The position numbers were made by a program, and so were the translations under genes. The notes beneath the pieces are model-generated. The model was not told the DNA's origin. It did no database searches and saw only the letters and a list, made by a program, of their open reading frames with translations. A stretch of DNA of 35,048 nucleotides from Acidimicrobiaceae bacterium. Lineage in GTDB: Bacteria; Actinomycetota; Acidimicrobiia; Acidimicrobiales; Aldehydirespiratoraceae. The first letter of the stretch is position 1. Every line of letters begins with the position of its first letter. This document shows, piece after piece, positions 16,404-23,775 of the stretch. The stretch lies in NCBI GenBank assembly GCA_028819505.1, contig JAPPLH010000116.1:1-35048 (forward strand), given 5' to 3'.

Positions 16404-18008
16404 CTACTGCGGCAGCAGCCTGGAGGCGGAGATCACCACGAAGTCGCCGTGAACGGCGAGCGGGTCGTTCAGCGCTCCCGCCGGGAAGAAGTCGGGCACC
16501 CGGTCCGCGCTGAGGACCACGACATCGGATCCGTCCAAGTCGCCCAGGCCGTCCTCGTCGAGGGCTATCACCCGCGCGTGCAGGTAGTAGGAGACCCATG
16601 TGGGGCTGGTCACCGGGGGCACAGCCCATGCCAGTCGCGAGCCCGACAGTCTCCCCGCTTGCTCCAGCGCGGCGCCCGCGTCGGCGGGGTCGGTGATGTA
16701 GCGCTGCCGTGTCGAGCCGCCGGCCACTGCGACCAGCGTGCCCGCGATCACCACCGCAGCGAGCGCGGCCGGCAGCGGGCGCCAGCGGCGGGGGATGGGG
16801 CGGCGCACCCAGTCGGCGAGAGCCGCGAAGCCGATGGTCACCGGTGCCAGCCACGGGAAGTTCCACAGCCTGTGAACCCAGGCGCCCTGCTGGACCCCGA
16901 AGGTGAGCGCAGCCGCGACCGCCAGCGTTATGGCGGTCGGTGCCCGTGTGCGCCGGTCGATCAGCCCGGCCAGGAGGCAGGGCGCCAGGAGAATCCTCAA
17001 CCACACGGGGACCAGCATCTCCTCGGTGGCGAAACGCCATTGCCGGGCCAGGAACTCGCCGAAGGTGAAGGTCGGCCCGCCAGTGCCTCTCACTTCGTTG
17101 CTGGTGCGTACGGCCACCTGGTTGGCGAGATCCTCGACTCCGGCGCCGTTGAGCATCCACAGCGCGGTGGCGCCCGCGCCGAGCCCGGCGCCCGCGGCGA
17201 TCGCGGCGAGCAGCCGCTGCCGGCCGCCTGCCGGCCAGGGCGCCGGCAGCCTCCGCAGCGGTGCCGCGACCTCCGCGCCGTGGCCTGGCGCCGAGCCGGC
17301 CGGCGGCGGCTCGCCGGCGCCGCGGCGCCGGGCGGCGAGCAGCCACAGCATCACGAGTGCCATGGCCGCCATCCCGATCCAGGACTGCATCGCGGCCAGC
17401 GCGGCCGACCCGGCCACCACGAGCGTGTCCCGACGGCGCGGCTCGGCACGGCGCAACGCCCACGACACAGCCGCGATGGCGGCCAGCAGCAGCGAGAAGC
17501 TGACGCTGATCCGCGCGTACACGTAGTAGAAGCCGGTGCTCGCCATGGCCGCCACCGCCAGAAGGGTCGGCCCCCAGGCCAGGCCCCGGCCGCGGAGCAG
17601 CGACGCCATGAACACCACTGTCGCCGCGCCCACCAGCAGGCTGGGCACCCGCAGAGCCGCGACGCTGTCTCCGAGAACGCCCGTCGACACCACCGACATG
17701 AACACCTGGAGAGGCGGATGATGCGCGTACGTGACAGCGACGAGAGGCGGGTCGGCTCGGGGCGCCACGTCGTACACCGCCCTGACGTACGGCTCCACCG
17801 CCGCGCCGAAGCGCGAGTCCACCACGCCCAGATCCCAGAAGTTGCGGGCCTGAAGACCGAACAAGCCCAGGATGCGGCCGTCGTCGCTGTTGCCCAGAGG
17901 CAGGCCGACATCGGGCAGCCAGACAGCCAGAAGGGCGGCCGCGATCAGGGCCACGACAGTCCATCCCGACTTGAGAGCGTCCGCCAGCAGGTCGAGAGCC
18001 TCTCTCAA
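16404..18008 (-). CDS. GT-C family membrane glycosyltransferase (PMT/ArnT-like)
   Basis: The 534-residue protein has about ten to twelve hydrophobic helices. The first extracytoplasmic loop carries GNSDDGRIL, whose Asp residues fit the catalytic acidic motif of GT-C enzymes. YAHHPPLQVF and a hydrophilic C-terminal outer domain follow the GT39/GT83 pattern. Such enzymes use a polyprenyl-phosphate sugar on the outer side of the membrane. The Dpm1-like GT2 at 19423 could make that donor, but this link is only inferred. The TTG at 18008 is preceded by GGGGAG 8 nt upstream; no ATG or GTG lies nearby in frame. A -10 TATGAT lies at 18064-18059. The acceptor is unknown. Confidence 0.8.
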   Translation of the reverse strand: MREALDLLADALKSGWTVVALIAAALLAVWLPDVGLPLGNSDDGRILGLFGLQARNFWDLGVVDSRFGAAVEPYVRAVYDVAPRADPPLVAVTYAHHPPLQVFMSVVSTGVLGDSVAALRVPSLLVGAATVVFMASLLRGRGLAWGPTLLAVAAMASTGFYYVYARISVSFSLLLAAIAAVSWALRRAEPRRRDTLVVAGSAALAAMQSWIGMAAMALVMLWLLAARRRGAGEPPPAGSAPGHGAEVAAPLRRLPAPWPAGGRQRLLAAIAAGAGLGAGATALWMLNGAGVEDLANQVAVRTSNEVRGTGGPTFTFGEFLARQWRFATEEMLVPVWLRILLAPCLLAGLIDRRTRAPTAITLAVAAALTFGVQQGAWVHRLWNFPWLAPVTIGFAALADWVRRPIPRRWRPLPAALAAVVIAGTLVAVAGGSTRQRYITDPADAGAALEQAGRLSGSRLAWAVPPVTSPTWVSYYLHARVIALDEDGLGDLDGSDVVVLSADRVPDFFPAGALNDPLAVHGDFVVISASRLLPQ

Positions 18009-18058
18009 CGCGGGCGCTCCCCGGCGTTCATCGGGTCGCCCGGCATCGCCGGTTCCCG

Positions 18059-18064
18059 ATCATA
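18059..18064 (-). promoter_or_regulatory. -10 element TATGAT for the GT-C gene
   Basis: On the minus strand TATGAT lies about 50 nt before the TTG start at 18008. This would give a leader of some 44 nt that contains GGGGAG as ribosome binding site. No convincing -35 is seen. Confidence 0.45.
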
Positions 18065-18160
18065 AAGCCGCAGGTCAGAAGGATGCGAATCTCGCCAAAC
18101 CCGCACTCTCAGCATCCTGTCGGTGGTGTGTCGCCTGAACGGACAGTGGTCGTCGCGGAC

Positions 18161-18191
18161 TGGATCGGGGCACGGGCACCGCCCCGATCCA
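18161..18191 (-). terminator. Strong hairpin downstream of the Uma2 gene
   Basis: TGGATCGGGGC (18161-18171) pairs perfectly with GCCCCGATCCA (18181-18191) around a 9-base loop. It begins about 70 nt after the Uma2 stop on the minus strand and lies before the GT-C promoter. It would insulate the two genes. There is no T-tract after it, so it may be a U-less terminator or an mRNA-stabilising hairpin. Confidence 0.5.
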
Positions 18192-18262
18192 CCGCCGGTC
18201 GATTCTCGCATCCCGGGCCGGGGTAGTGCAACTTGTCGCCGAGCGCGGGTGCGGCGAACTGG

Positions 18263-19054
18263 TCAGGAGGTGCGGCCCAGGCGGTCCCGGAGCTCGGCGA
18301 GCTCTGCTTCGGCGGCCTGTCGGGCAGCGGACTCCTGGGCGAGTTCTGCTTCGGCGGCCTGTCGGGCGGCGGATTCCTCGGCGAGTTCTGCTTCGGCGGC
18401 CTGTCGGGCGGCGGATTCCTCGGCGGCCAGGGCGGACTGTTCGGCGAGGTCGTCGGGGTCGGGGAGCCATGCGCCCGCCGACAGGTCCCACAGCCGCAGC
18501 TTGGGCGGGCGCCAGCACAGGTCCAGGCCCAGCGCGTCGCTGCGGCCCCGCAGCCCGTCGCCGTCGGGCGCCACGTCGATCGGCGTCCAGCGTCCGGCCC
18601 GGCGCCGTTCGCCCTGCAGCGGCGGGTCCAGCAACTCCCCGCCGGTGGGGTCGAGCCGCCAGTACTCGTCCACGCCGAGTTCGGCGTACTTGTCCGGCTT
18701 GACGTACAGGTCGGTGCGCAGCGTCTTCGGCGACGCGATCTCCAGCGCGAAGCACGGCGCCGTGCCGGCCTCCCACACCTTGTAGACGCTCTTGTTCTCG
18801 ACTGCGGCCACGTCGACGCCGAACGCCACGGCTATGTCGGGCGCCACCACCACTCTGGGGTCGCCCTGCTTGTAGTACACGTTGATGTCGCAGCACACCC
18901 ACGCGTCCTCTGTGTCGCCGCGGCCCGCGTACCAGTGCCGCAGCGCCAGCAGCAGGTCCACGCTCCGGCGCAAGTGCATGTCGCCCTCGGGCACCTTCGG
19001 ACCCTCCGGATACTCGATGTCAACCTCGGGAGGCCTTGTCATCATCGATGTCAC
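18263..19054 (-). CDS. Uma2 family (DUF820) nuclease-like protein with coiled-coil tail
   Basis: The 263-residue protein has a Uma2/DUF820 core, a PD-(D/E)XK nuclease-like fold: APDIAVAFG supplies the PD, ALEIASPKT the E-x-(K-like) strand, and KPDKYAELGVDEYWRLDP is the family signature. The C terminus is three 14-residue repeats of ESAARQAAEAELAx, a predicted coiled coil. The start GTG at 19054 has an excellent Shine-Dalgarno (GGAGGTG, 7-nt spacing); ATGs at 19045 and 19042 are alternatives. Uma2 proteins are often in many copies per genome and their biological role is not settled. It stands alone between hairpin 18161-18191 and a divergent GT2 gene. Confidence 0.85.
   Translation of the reverse strand: MTSMMTRPPEVDIEYPEGPKVPEGDMHLRRSVDLLLALRHWYAGRGDTEDAWVCCDINVYYKQGDPRVVVAPDIAVAFGVDVAAVENKSVYKVWEAGTAPCFALEIASPKTLRTDLYVKPDKYAELGVDEYWRLDPTGGELLDPPLQGERRRAGRWTPIDVAPDGDGLRGRSDALGLDLCWRPPKLRLWDLSAGAWLPDPDDLAEQSALAAEESAARQAAEAELAEESAARQAAEAELAQESAARQAAEAELAELRDRLGRTS
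18299..18424 (-). repeat. Three tandem 42-nt repeats in the Uma2 gene
   Basis: Units at 18299-18340, 18341-18382 and 18383-18424. The last two are identical over all 42 bases; the first differs at four. They encode three 14-residue heptad-pair units of a coiled coil. Perfect identity at the DNA level points to recent expansion, with copy number likely to vary between strains. Confidence 0.88.
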
Positions 19055-19422
19055 GAGCGCACACCTCCGATCGCCCACGGCGACATTACCCCCACCCCGG
19101 ACACCCCGCAACCGGCAATCACGAAAATACATGTGAAATCCACACAACAGAAGTGTCGGCAGCACATGTTCCCCGCGGGCGGCAGCCGGCCCGGACACTC
19201 GGCTGGGCGAGACGGACCACCACCGCCCCTGCCATGCGCACGTCTCCGACCGCGTGGAGCGGGAGCGTCCGCCGGCTGCTGGTCGCCGGCTCGGGCGCCC
19301 GGCTCGGACGTGGGCGTGGCGCCCGCGTCCGACTGCGCAGCATGATGCGGAGCGCGATCTCGGCGGGTCCAGCCCGACAGTTCACAGGATTTCTTCCGCC
19401 GGCAGGCCGTAGGCTGTGGCGC
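19055..19422. other. 368-bp divergent intergenic region
   Basis: The region separates the Uma2 gene (minus) from the GT2 gene (plus). Bases 19120-19165 are relatively AT-rich and hold ACATGTG and CACATG; these could be the Uma2 promoter area. The rest is GC-rich and open in several frames, but none has a plausible start, ribosome site and recognisable product. The last bases hold the GT2 promoter. I see no RNA gene. Confidence 0.5.
19411..19416 (+). promoter_or_regulatory. -10 TAGGCT for a leaderless GT2 mRNA
   Basis: TAGGCT is followed after exactly 7 nt by the GTG start at 19423, the same spacing as at 8273-8286. Transcription would begin at or next to the start codon. No Shine-Dalgarno is present, which agrees with leaderless initiation. 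Confidence 0.5.
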
Positions 19423-20148
19423 GTGAGCGCCTCGGACGGCTGCCTCTCGGTGGTGATGCCCTGCTACAACGAGGCCGCCACCGTCGACGAGATCGTCTCC
19501 AGGGTGCTCGCCAGTCGCTTCGCCGGCGAGCTGATAGTGGTGGACGACGGTTCGACCGACGGAACCCGCGATCGGCTGTCCAAGTACGACGATCCTCGTG
19601 TGACGGTCCTGCTGGAGCCCGAGAATCGCGGCAAGGGCGCCGCGGTGCGGCGTGGCTTCGCCGAGGCGAGCCGCGAGTTCGTGGTGATCCAGGACGCCGA
19701 CCTCGAGTACGACCCCGGCGACTGGGACGCGCTGCTCGCGCCCCTGGCGAGCGGCGACGCCGACGTGGTGTACGGAACCCGCATGCAGGAAGGCCCGGCG
19801 CACAGGGCGCCGTACTACTGGCACATGATCTGCAACCGGATGCTGACACAGCTGTCGAACATGGTCACCGGCGTGCGCCTTGCCGATGTGGCGACCTGCT
19901 ACAAGGCGTTCCGCCTCGAGGTCGTGCAATCCCTCGACCTGCGCGAGAACCGCTTCGGGATCGACATGGAGATCACCGCGAAGGTGGCCGCCGGAGGCTG
20001 GCGCATCTGGGAGACCGGCATCTCCTACACGAGCAGGAACTATGCCGAGGGCAAGAAGATCACGTGGAAGGACGGCATCGCCGCCTTCGTGTGCATCTGC
20101 CGCTACGCGGTCTCGGAGCGGGTTCGCAGAATCGGGGGGAACGCCTGA
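19423..20148 (+). CDS. GT2 glycosyltransferase, Dpm1/polyprenol-phosphate type
   Basis: The 241-residue protein is a single GT-A domain without obvious membrane helices. It has LSVVMPCYNEAATVDEIV at the N terminus, VVDDGSTDGTRD, NRGKGAAVRRGF, the QDADLEYDP metal-binding motif and ENRFGIDMEITAKVA. These are the marks of the DPM1/DPG synthase group, which loads a sugar onto polyprenyl phosphate, and of close relatives with other acceptors. The GTG at 19423 begins at the conserved domain edge and fits the -10 spacing; the frame is open further upstream but without coding character. It may supply lipid-linked sugar to the GT-C enzyme at 16404. It converges on the epimerase gene with a 13-bp gap. 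Confidence 0.85.
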   Translation: MSASDGCLSVVMPCYNEAATVDEIVSRVLASRFAGELIVVDDGSTDGTRDRLSKYDDPRVTVLLEPENRGKGAAVRRGFAEASREFVVIQDADLEYDPGDWDALLAPLASGDADVVYGTRMQEGPAHRAPYYWHMICNRMLTQLSNMVTGVRLADVATCYKAFRLEVVQSLDLRENRFGIDMEITAKVAAGGWRIWETGISYTSRNYAEGKKITWKDGIAAFVCICRYAVSERVRRIGGNA

Positions 20149-20161
20149 CCGGGCTGAGTCT

Positions 20162-21292
20162 TCAGCCGTCGACCCAGTCGGCGAGAACCTCGAGAATCTC
20201 CTGGGACGGGCTTGACTGCGGCAGCCTCCGCGCGTGCCGGAAGCGTTCGGGGTCGGCCAGGAACGCCTCCACCGCTTCGGGGTCGTAGCGGCTCAAGACG
20301 GCGTTCTCGCCGAGGCCGTCGGCCCGGTCGGTGCGGTCACGCCACAGCAGCACCGGCACCCCCAGCAGAGCGCACTCCTCCTGGATGGAGCCCCCGTCGG
20401 TGATCGCGAACGGCGCCCGTGCGAGCGCCCTCACGAACTCGGCGTGAGGGACCATCGTTACGAGCTCCACGCCGGAGGCTTCAAGGCCGGCTTGTTCTGT
20501 GGCCCCGAGCGCCCGTCGTGTGGGCTCGTGTACGTACCAGCGCACCGGAGTCGTCTGCGCCAGCCGCGTGATCGTGTGCACCAGCGCCTGCCTCCGCGGT
20601 CGCCGGTGCAGGTTCTCCACCCGGTGCATGGTCACCACCACCGGGTGCGGCCGGCGCGGCGAGCTGTGCGAGTGAGCGCCTCCCGACATGTCAGGCGCCG
20701 TCGGCGCACCTGCCGCGCCCGACTCCAGGGCGGCGCGCAGCGCATCGCTGATCGTGTTGGACGATCCGGTGATGATCCGCCCTCTGACGCGGCGCTTGCG
20801 CAGGTCCTCGGCTGCTGTGCCGTCGGGCGCGAAGAGCAGGTCGGCGAGTCGGTCGACGGCAACCCGGACGATCTCCTCCGGGAAGGGATGCAGCCACCGG
20901 TGGGTGCGAAGGCCCGCTTCGACATGCGCCAGTGGCAGCCCCGCCCGCTTCGCCATGAGCGCGCCGATCAGCGCCGTCGGCGTGTCGCCGTGAACCACGC
21001 AGATGCCCGGGCAGCCGCCGAAGACGGTCCGGTCGAGCCGCCGGCGCAGCGCCAGCTTGAGGCCCAGTCCCGCCGCCCACCACAGAGCCGCAGGCACCGA
21101 GTCGACGCTGCGAGTGCCGCCCATCGCGTGGTCGGGCGCCCGCAGGCCCAGCTCATGGCGGAACGACTCCGACCGGTCGGCGTGCTGCCCGGAGTCGATC
21201 AGGCGGTAGGGGAGGCAGGCCGCCTCCATGCGCCGCAGCAGCGGCGCCAGCTTGATGTACTCGGCCTGGGTGCCGATGAAGACGTGGATCAA
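20162..21292 (-). CDS. UDP-GlcNAc 2-epimerase-like protein (WecB family)
   Basis: The 376-residue protein has the GT-B type epimerase fold: VHGDTPTALIGALMA, HVEAGLRTHRWLHPFPEEIVR, ITGSSNTISDAL, HRVENL and DGGSIQEECALLGVPVLLWRDRTDR. WecB converts UDP-GlcNAc to UDP-ManNAc. The usual GTRPE motif at the N terminus reads GTQAEYIKL, so the Arg normally near the nucleotide is missing. The usual PE after the Arg-rich loop reads ADGLGENAV. The substrate may therefore differ from UDP-GlcNAc. The TTG at 21292 gives a 4-nt TTGA overlap with the stop of the gene upstream and starts directly on the first strand of the fold. It is the third gene of a three-gene minus-strand operon. Confidence 0.8.
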   Translation of the reverse strand: MIHVFIGTQAEYIKLAPLLRRMEAACLPYRLIDSGQHADRSESFRHELGLRAPDHAMGGTRSVDSVPAALWWAAGLGLKLALRRRLDRTVFGGCPGICVVHGDTPTALIGALMAKRAGLPLAHVEAGLRTHRWLHPFPEEIVRVAVDRLADLLFAPDGTAAEDLRKRRVRGRIITGSSNTISDALRAALESGAAGAPTAPDMSGGAHSHSSPRRPHPVVVTMHRVENLHRRPRRQALVHTITRLAQTTPVRWYVHEPTRRALGATEQAGLEASGVELVTMVPHAEFVRALARAPFAITDGGSIQEECALLGVPVLLWRDRTDRADGLGENAVLSRYDPEAVEAFLADPERFRHARRLPQSSPSQEILEVLADWVDG

Positions 21293-22293
21293 GGCTCTGC
21301 GCCGTCCGGACGCCGCACCGGGCCCGCTTCGGCCCTCGCGCGCCTCGACGCGTCGAGCTCCGAGACGGCCGCGGCCAGCAGGTCGCGCAGCAGCAGCACC
21401 AGCCTGAACCCGAATATCAATATGCCGAGAGCCAGGGGATCGGCTGCGCCGAGCAGTGACGGAACGGTCACCTCCACCACGCCGATTCCCTGCGGCGCGA
21501 TCACAGAAAGGAACCGCAGGCCTCCCCAAGTGAGCACGAAGGCACCGGCGAGGTGGGCAGTCCCGAAGTCGTCGGCGGCATCGAAGGCGCGCATGTACAG
21601 GCAGAACACGGCGGCTGCACAAGTCCAATAGCAGGCCGATGCCGCGATCATGTGCAGGTAGCCCCGCCACGTGAATCCGCTGACCGAGGCCAGGCTGTCC
21701 AGGCCGCGCCGCCGGGCCACCGCCGCGACGGCCCGTCCCCCCACCGACGGCGAAGCGGCGACGATCACCCCCACCGCTGCGACGAACGGGATCGCGAGGC
21801 CTCCCGGCAGTTCGCCGGCCCACCCCAGCAGCACCAGGCCGTAGGCCACCGAGACGGCGAGGCTGACCGCCATCTCGAGTGCCGCGGTGAGGGCGAGAGG
21901 CCCCCCCGGAACGCCGCGGCGCTGCATCAGAGCCACCCGGCTGACCGCGAAAGTGACCATCAGCGGCACGTACCTGGCCGGCAGGGAACGAGCCGCGGTG
22001 ACCGTCAGGTCGCGGAAGAGCGGGCGCTGGCCGAGCAAGTGCAGGCTCACGAGCCAGAAGTACGCGCTCAGCGCTATCAGCACGAACCCGGTCACGAACG
22101 ACGCCGCCACGAGAGCGTGCGTCGCGCCCGCGAGGTCTCCGATCAGGTCGGCCACTTCGTCCCGGCGCGCCAGCACGAGCACGGGCACGGCGGCGGCGAG
22201 CAGGGCGAGGTATGCGATTCTCATCCATCTCAAGAGGCGTCGCTGCCACGGGCGGCCTGTCGTCGGGCGGGGTGGCTCGGGGCGGCCTGTCAT
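21289..22293 (-). CDS. LPG-synthase-TM (UPF0104) family membrane protein
   Basis: The 334-residue protein has about eight hydrophobic helices, with SLPARYVPLMVTFAVSRVALMQRRG and the late APQGIGVVEVTVPSLLG segment typical of the family that includes the MprF flippase domain and AglD. Members are thought to move lipids or lipid-linked sugars across the membrane. The ATG at 22293 lies inside a 30-nt tandem duplication, giving an N-terminal TGRPEPPRPT/TGRP stretch. An ATG at 22224 just before the first helix is a good alternative. Its stop overlaps the epimerase TTG. Context points to transport of a lipid-linked glycan intermediate, but the substrate is not shown. Confidence 0.75.
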   Translation of the reverse strand: MTGRPEPPRPTTGRPWQRRLLRWMRIAYLALLAAAVPVLVLARRDEVADLIGDLAGATHALVAASFVTGFVLIALSAYFWLVSLHLLGQRPLFRDLTVTAARSLPARYVPLMVTFAVSRVALMQRRGVPGGPLALTAALEMAVSLAVSVAYGLVLLGWAGELPGGLAIPFVAAVGVIVAASPSVGGRAVAAVARRRGLDSLASVSGFTWRGYLHMIAASACYWTCAAAVFCLYMRAFDAADDFGTAHLAGAFVLTWGGLRFLSVIAPQGIGVVEVTVPSLLGAADPLALGILIFGFRLVLLLRDLLAAAVSELDASRRARAEAGPVRRPDGAEP

Positions 22294-22310
22294 CGGGCGG
22301 GGTGGCTCGG
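22251..22310 (-). repeat. Two tandem 30-nt units over the start of the LPG-synthase-TM gene
   Basis: 22251-22280 and 22281-22310 differ at one base. That base turns the ATG start codon in the second unit (22293) into ACG in the first. The duplication therefore copied the start codon, and one copy has since been lost. Confidence 0.85.
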
Positions 22311-22315
22311 AGTGG

Positions 22316-23536
22316 CTACAACTCTGCGTCAGCAGATGACTGGATCAGCTCGAGCAGGTCGTCGAGCGCGGCGTCGTTGACCTTCAGGCGCTCACGCAGC
22401 AAGCCGCGCGCCTCGCCTGTCCGGCGCGACTGGTCCTGCGCCTCGGTCGCCGCGTCGATCAGTGTGCGGGGCTCGAAGCGCCCAGCGTCGAGCGGAGCCA
22501 AGTCGACGAGTGAGGCCCAGCCGCCGCCCTCGGCGGCGAGCGATCCCATTTTCGGAGAGTAGTCCAGCACCACCGCCGCCTGACCGTTGAGCAGAGCGGC
22601 AACGGCGCCGTGATAGCGCATGGTTACCACGAAGCGACTCCGGGCGACCTCGGCTAGCACATCCTCGATGTCGAGCACGACTATCTCGGCGTCCGTTCGC
22701 ATCTGATGTTGCAGCGCCGCGAGCATGGGGGCGTCCTGGCTCGGCTGGAAGGGCAGCAGGCGCAACGCCATGCCGCTGCTCTCGGCCAGCGCGTCCAGAG
22801 CCCGCGCCAGTTGACCCGTCCATGGCTGCCAGGACGTGCGGGCCTTCGCCGCGGCCGTGCGGATGCCCCGGCGATTCGGGGGGCGCAGGATCACGCAGAC
22901 AGTGTCGGTTGCGCCGCTGCTAGAGGGCGGCACGCCCGTCAGCCTCGGCGGCCCAGAGTGCGGCGGCAGGGTCGCAGCCGTCCGGCTCGAGACGAGCGCG
23001 GCGTCTCCGGCCAGCACCGGGTCGGCGCCGACCGCCACGCCGGGCACGCCCCAGTCGCGCAGGCGATTCGCCGAGGCGGCGTCCCTCGTGACGACACGGC
23101 AGGCCCGGCGCATCTCTGAGACCGCCATGCGCCGGTTGCCGGCGCCCCGGACGTGTCCCGTTCCCAGGCCGACGGCCGCGAACGCGGCCCGCGCCGGCCC
23201 GTGGGTGGACGCCGCCGGCACCGACCGCCGGTAGGCGCGGGGGCGCGACATGTGGAACCACATGTTCCACGGCGACGTCTCCGACTGCACCACCCCACCG
23301 GAGATGACCATGGCGTGCGCACTGCGCAGCGACCGGCGCAGCGCCGCGCCGTCCAGGGGCGAGCGATGAGCCACCGCCTCGATGCCATGGACAGCGGCAG
23401 TCCGCTCGGGATCGATCGACACGGCCAGCGGCGCCACCCCACGGGCGCGCAGGGCGGAGACCATGCATCTCAGAATCATCTCGTCTCCCAAGTTGTCCGA
23501 CCCGTACCAGCCGGCAAGGGCGATCCTCAGGGCCAT
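22316..23536 (-). CDS. Polysaccharide pyruvyl transferase (CsaB-like)
   Basis: The 406-residue protein has the family's N-terminal GWYGSDNLGDEMIL and the middle VISGGVVQSE, then VTRDAASANRLRDWGV and VGADPVLAG. Late in the sequence come VTMRYHGAVAALLNGQAAVVLDYSPKMGSLA, a GT-B-like fold with the conserved RxHG. These enzymes transfer a ketal-linked pyruvate from phosphoenolpyruvate to a sugar of an exported polymer. CsaB does this to the wall polymer that binds SLH domains. The ATG at 23536 is preceded by GAAGGAGG about 11 nt upstream. It is the first gene of an operon with the LPG-synthase-TM protein (22-nt gap) and the epimerase. The SLH protein at 12251 could bind the product. Confidence 0.85.
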   Translation of the reverse strand: MALRIALAGWYGSDNLGDEMILRCMVSALRARGVAPLAVSIDPERTAAVHGIEAVAHRSPLDGAALRRSLRSAHAMVISGGVVQSETSPWNMWFHMSRPRAYRRSVPAASTHGPARAAFAAVGLGTGHVRGAGNRRMAVSEMRRACRVVTRDAASANRLRDWGVPGVAVGADPVLAGDAALVSSRTAATLPPHSGPPRLTGVPPSSSGATDTVCVILRPPNRRGIRTAAAKARTSWQPWTGQLARALDALAESSGMALRLLPFQPSQDAPMLAALQHQMRTDAEIVVLDIEDVLAEVARSRFVVTMRYHGAVAALLNGQAAVVLDYSPKMGSLAAEGGGWASLVDLAPLDAGRFEPRTLIDAATEAQDQSRRTGEARGLLRERLKVNDAALDDLLELIQSSADAEL

Positions 23537-23564
23537 AGCAGGAGCAGCCTCCTTCGAGGACCCG

Positions 23565-23769
23565 CGCGGGCATGCAGACCTGTCGCATCGAGGCGGGGTG
23601 CCTCCCGCTCTTGTTCGCTGCGCTCACGGGCCGCTCGGGCCACGGCCTCGCCCGCATGCAACAGATTCACTCGCCTACCCGCTCGGCCTCTCGGTGCTTG
23701 TCAAGCCATGAACTTACCGTGTGCCTGGGGGCACCGGAGAGCCGATCGCGGCCCGGATCGCACAGAATG
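23565..23769 (+). repeat. Dispersed repeat copy C, in a divergent intergenic region
   Basis: This is the fullest copy. It lies between the divergent pyruvyl transferase (start 23536) and biotin ligase (start 23776) genes. Left part 23565-23600 resembles 4172-4211; the core holds CTGCGCTCACGGGCCGCTCG and CCACGGCCTCGCCCG; the middle has CCCGCTCGGCCTCT near 23678-23691; the right module 23739-23769 (GCGGCCCGGATCGCACAGAA) matches copy B. The right end includes the putative -10 of the biotin ligase gene. Confidence 0.75.
23763..23768 (+). promoter_or_regulatory. -10-like CAGAAT for a leaderless birA mRNA
   Basis: CAGAAT is followed after 7 nt by ATG 23776. The hexamer is the last part of dispersed repeat copy C, which would make the repeat the promoter donor. 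There is no Shine-Dalgarno. Confidence 0.35.
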
Positions 23770-23775
23770 GGCCTA

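Noticed and set aside
18005-18031. Upstream mini-ORF (MNAGERPR) ending in a TTGA overlap with the GT-C start
   Set aside because: The ATG has no ribosome site of its own and the eight codons have no duplicated or conserved character; chance is likely in this GC-rich leader.
18299-18424. CRISPR-like repeats
   Set aside because: The repeats are contiguous 42-nt units in frame inside the Uma2 gene and encode a coiled coil.
19036-19422. 129-residue extension before the Dpm1-like GT2
   Set aside because: The stretch overlaps the Uma2 promoter region, has no coding character, and the GTG at 19423 fits both the domain and the -10 spacing.
23569-23657. A real peptide gene on the minus strand of the dispersed repeat (RARPWPERP phrase)
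   Set aside because: The frame is broken by stops in two of the four copies and has no consistent start, so nucleotide-level conservation explains the similarity better.
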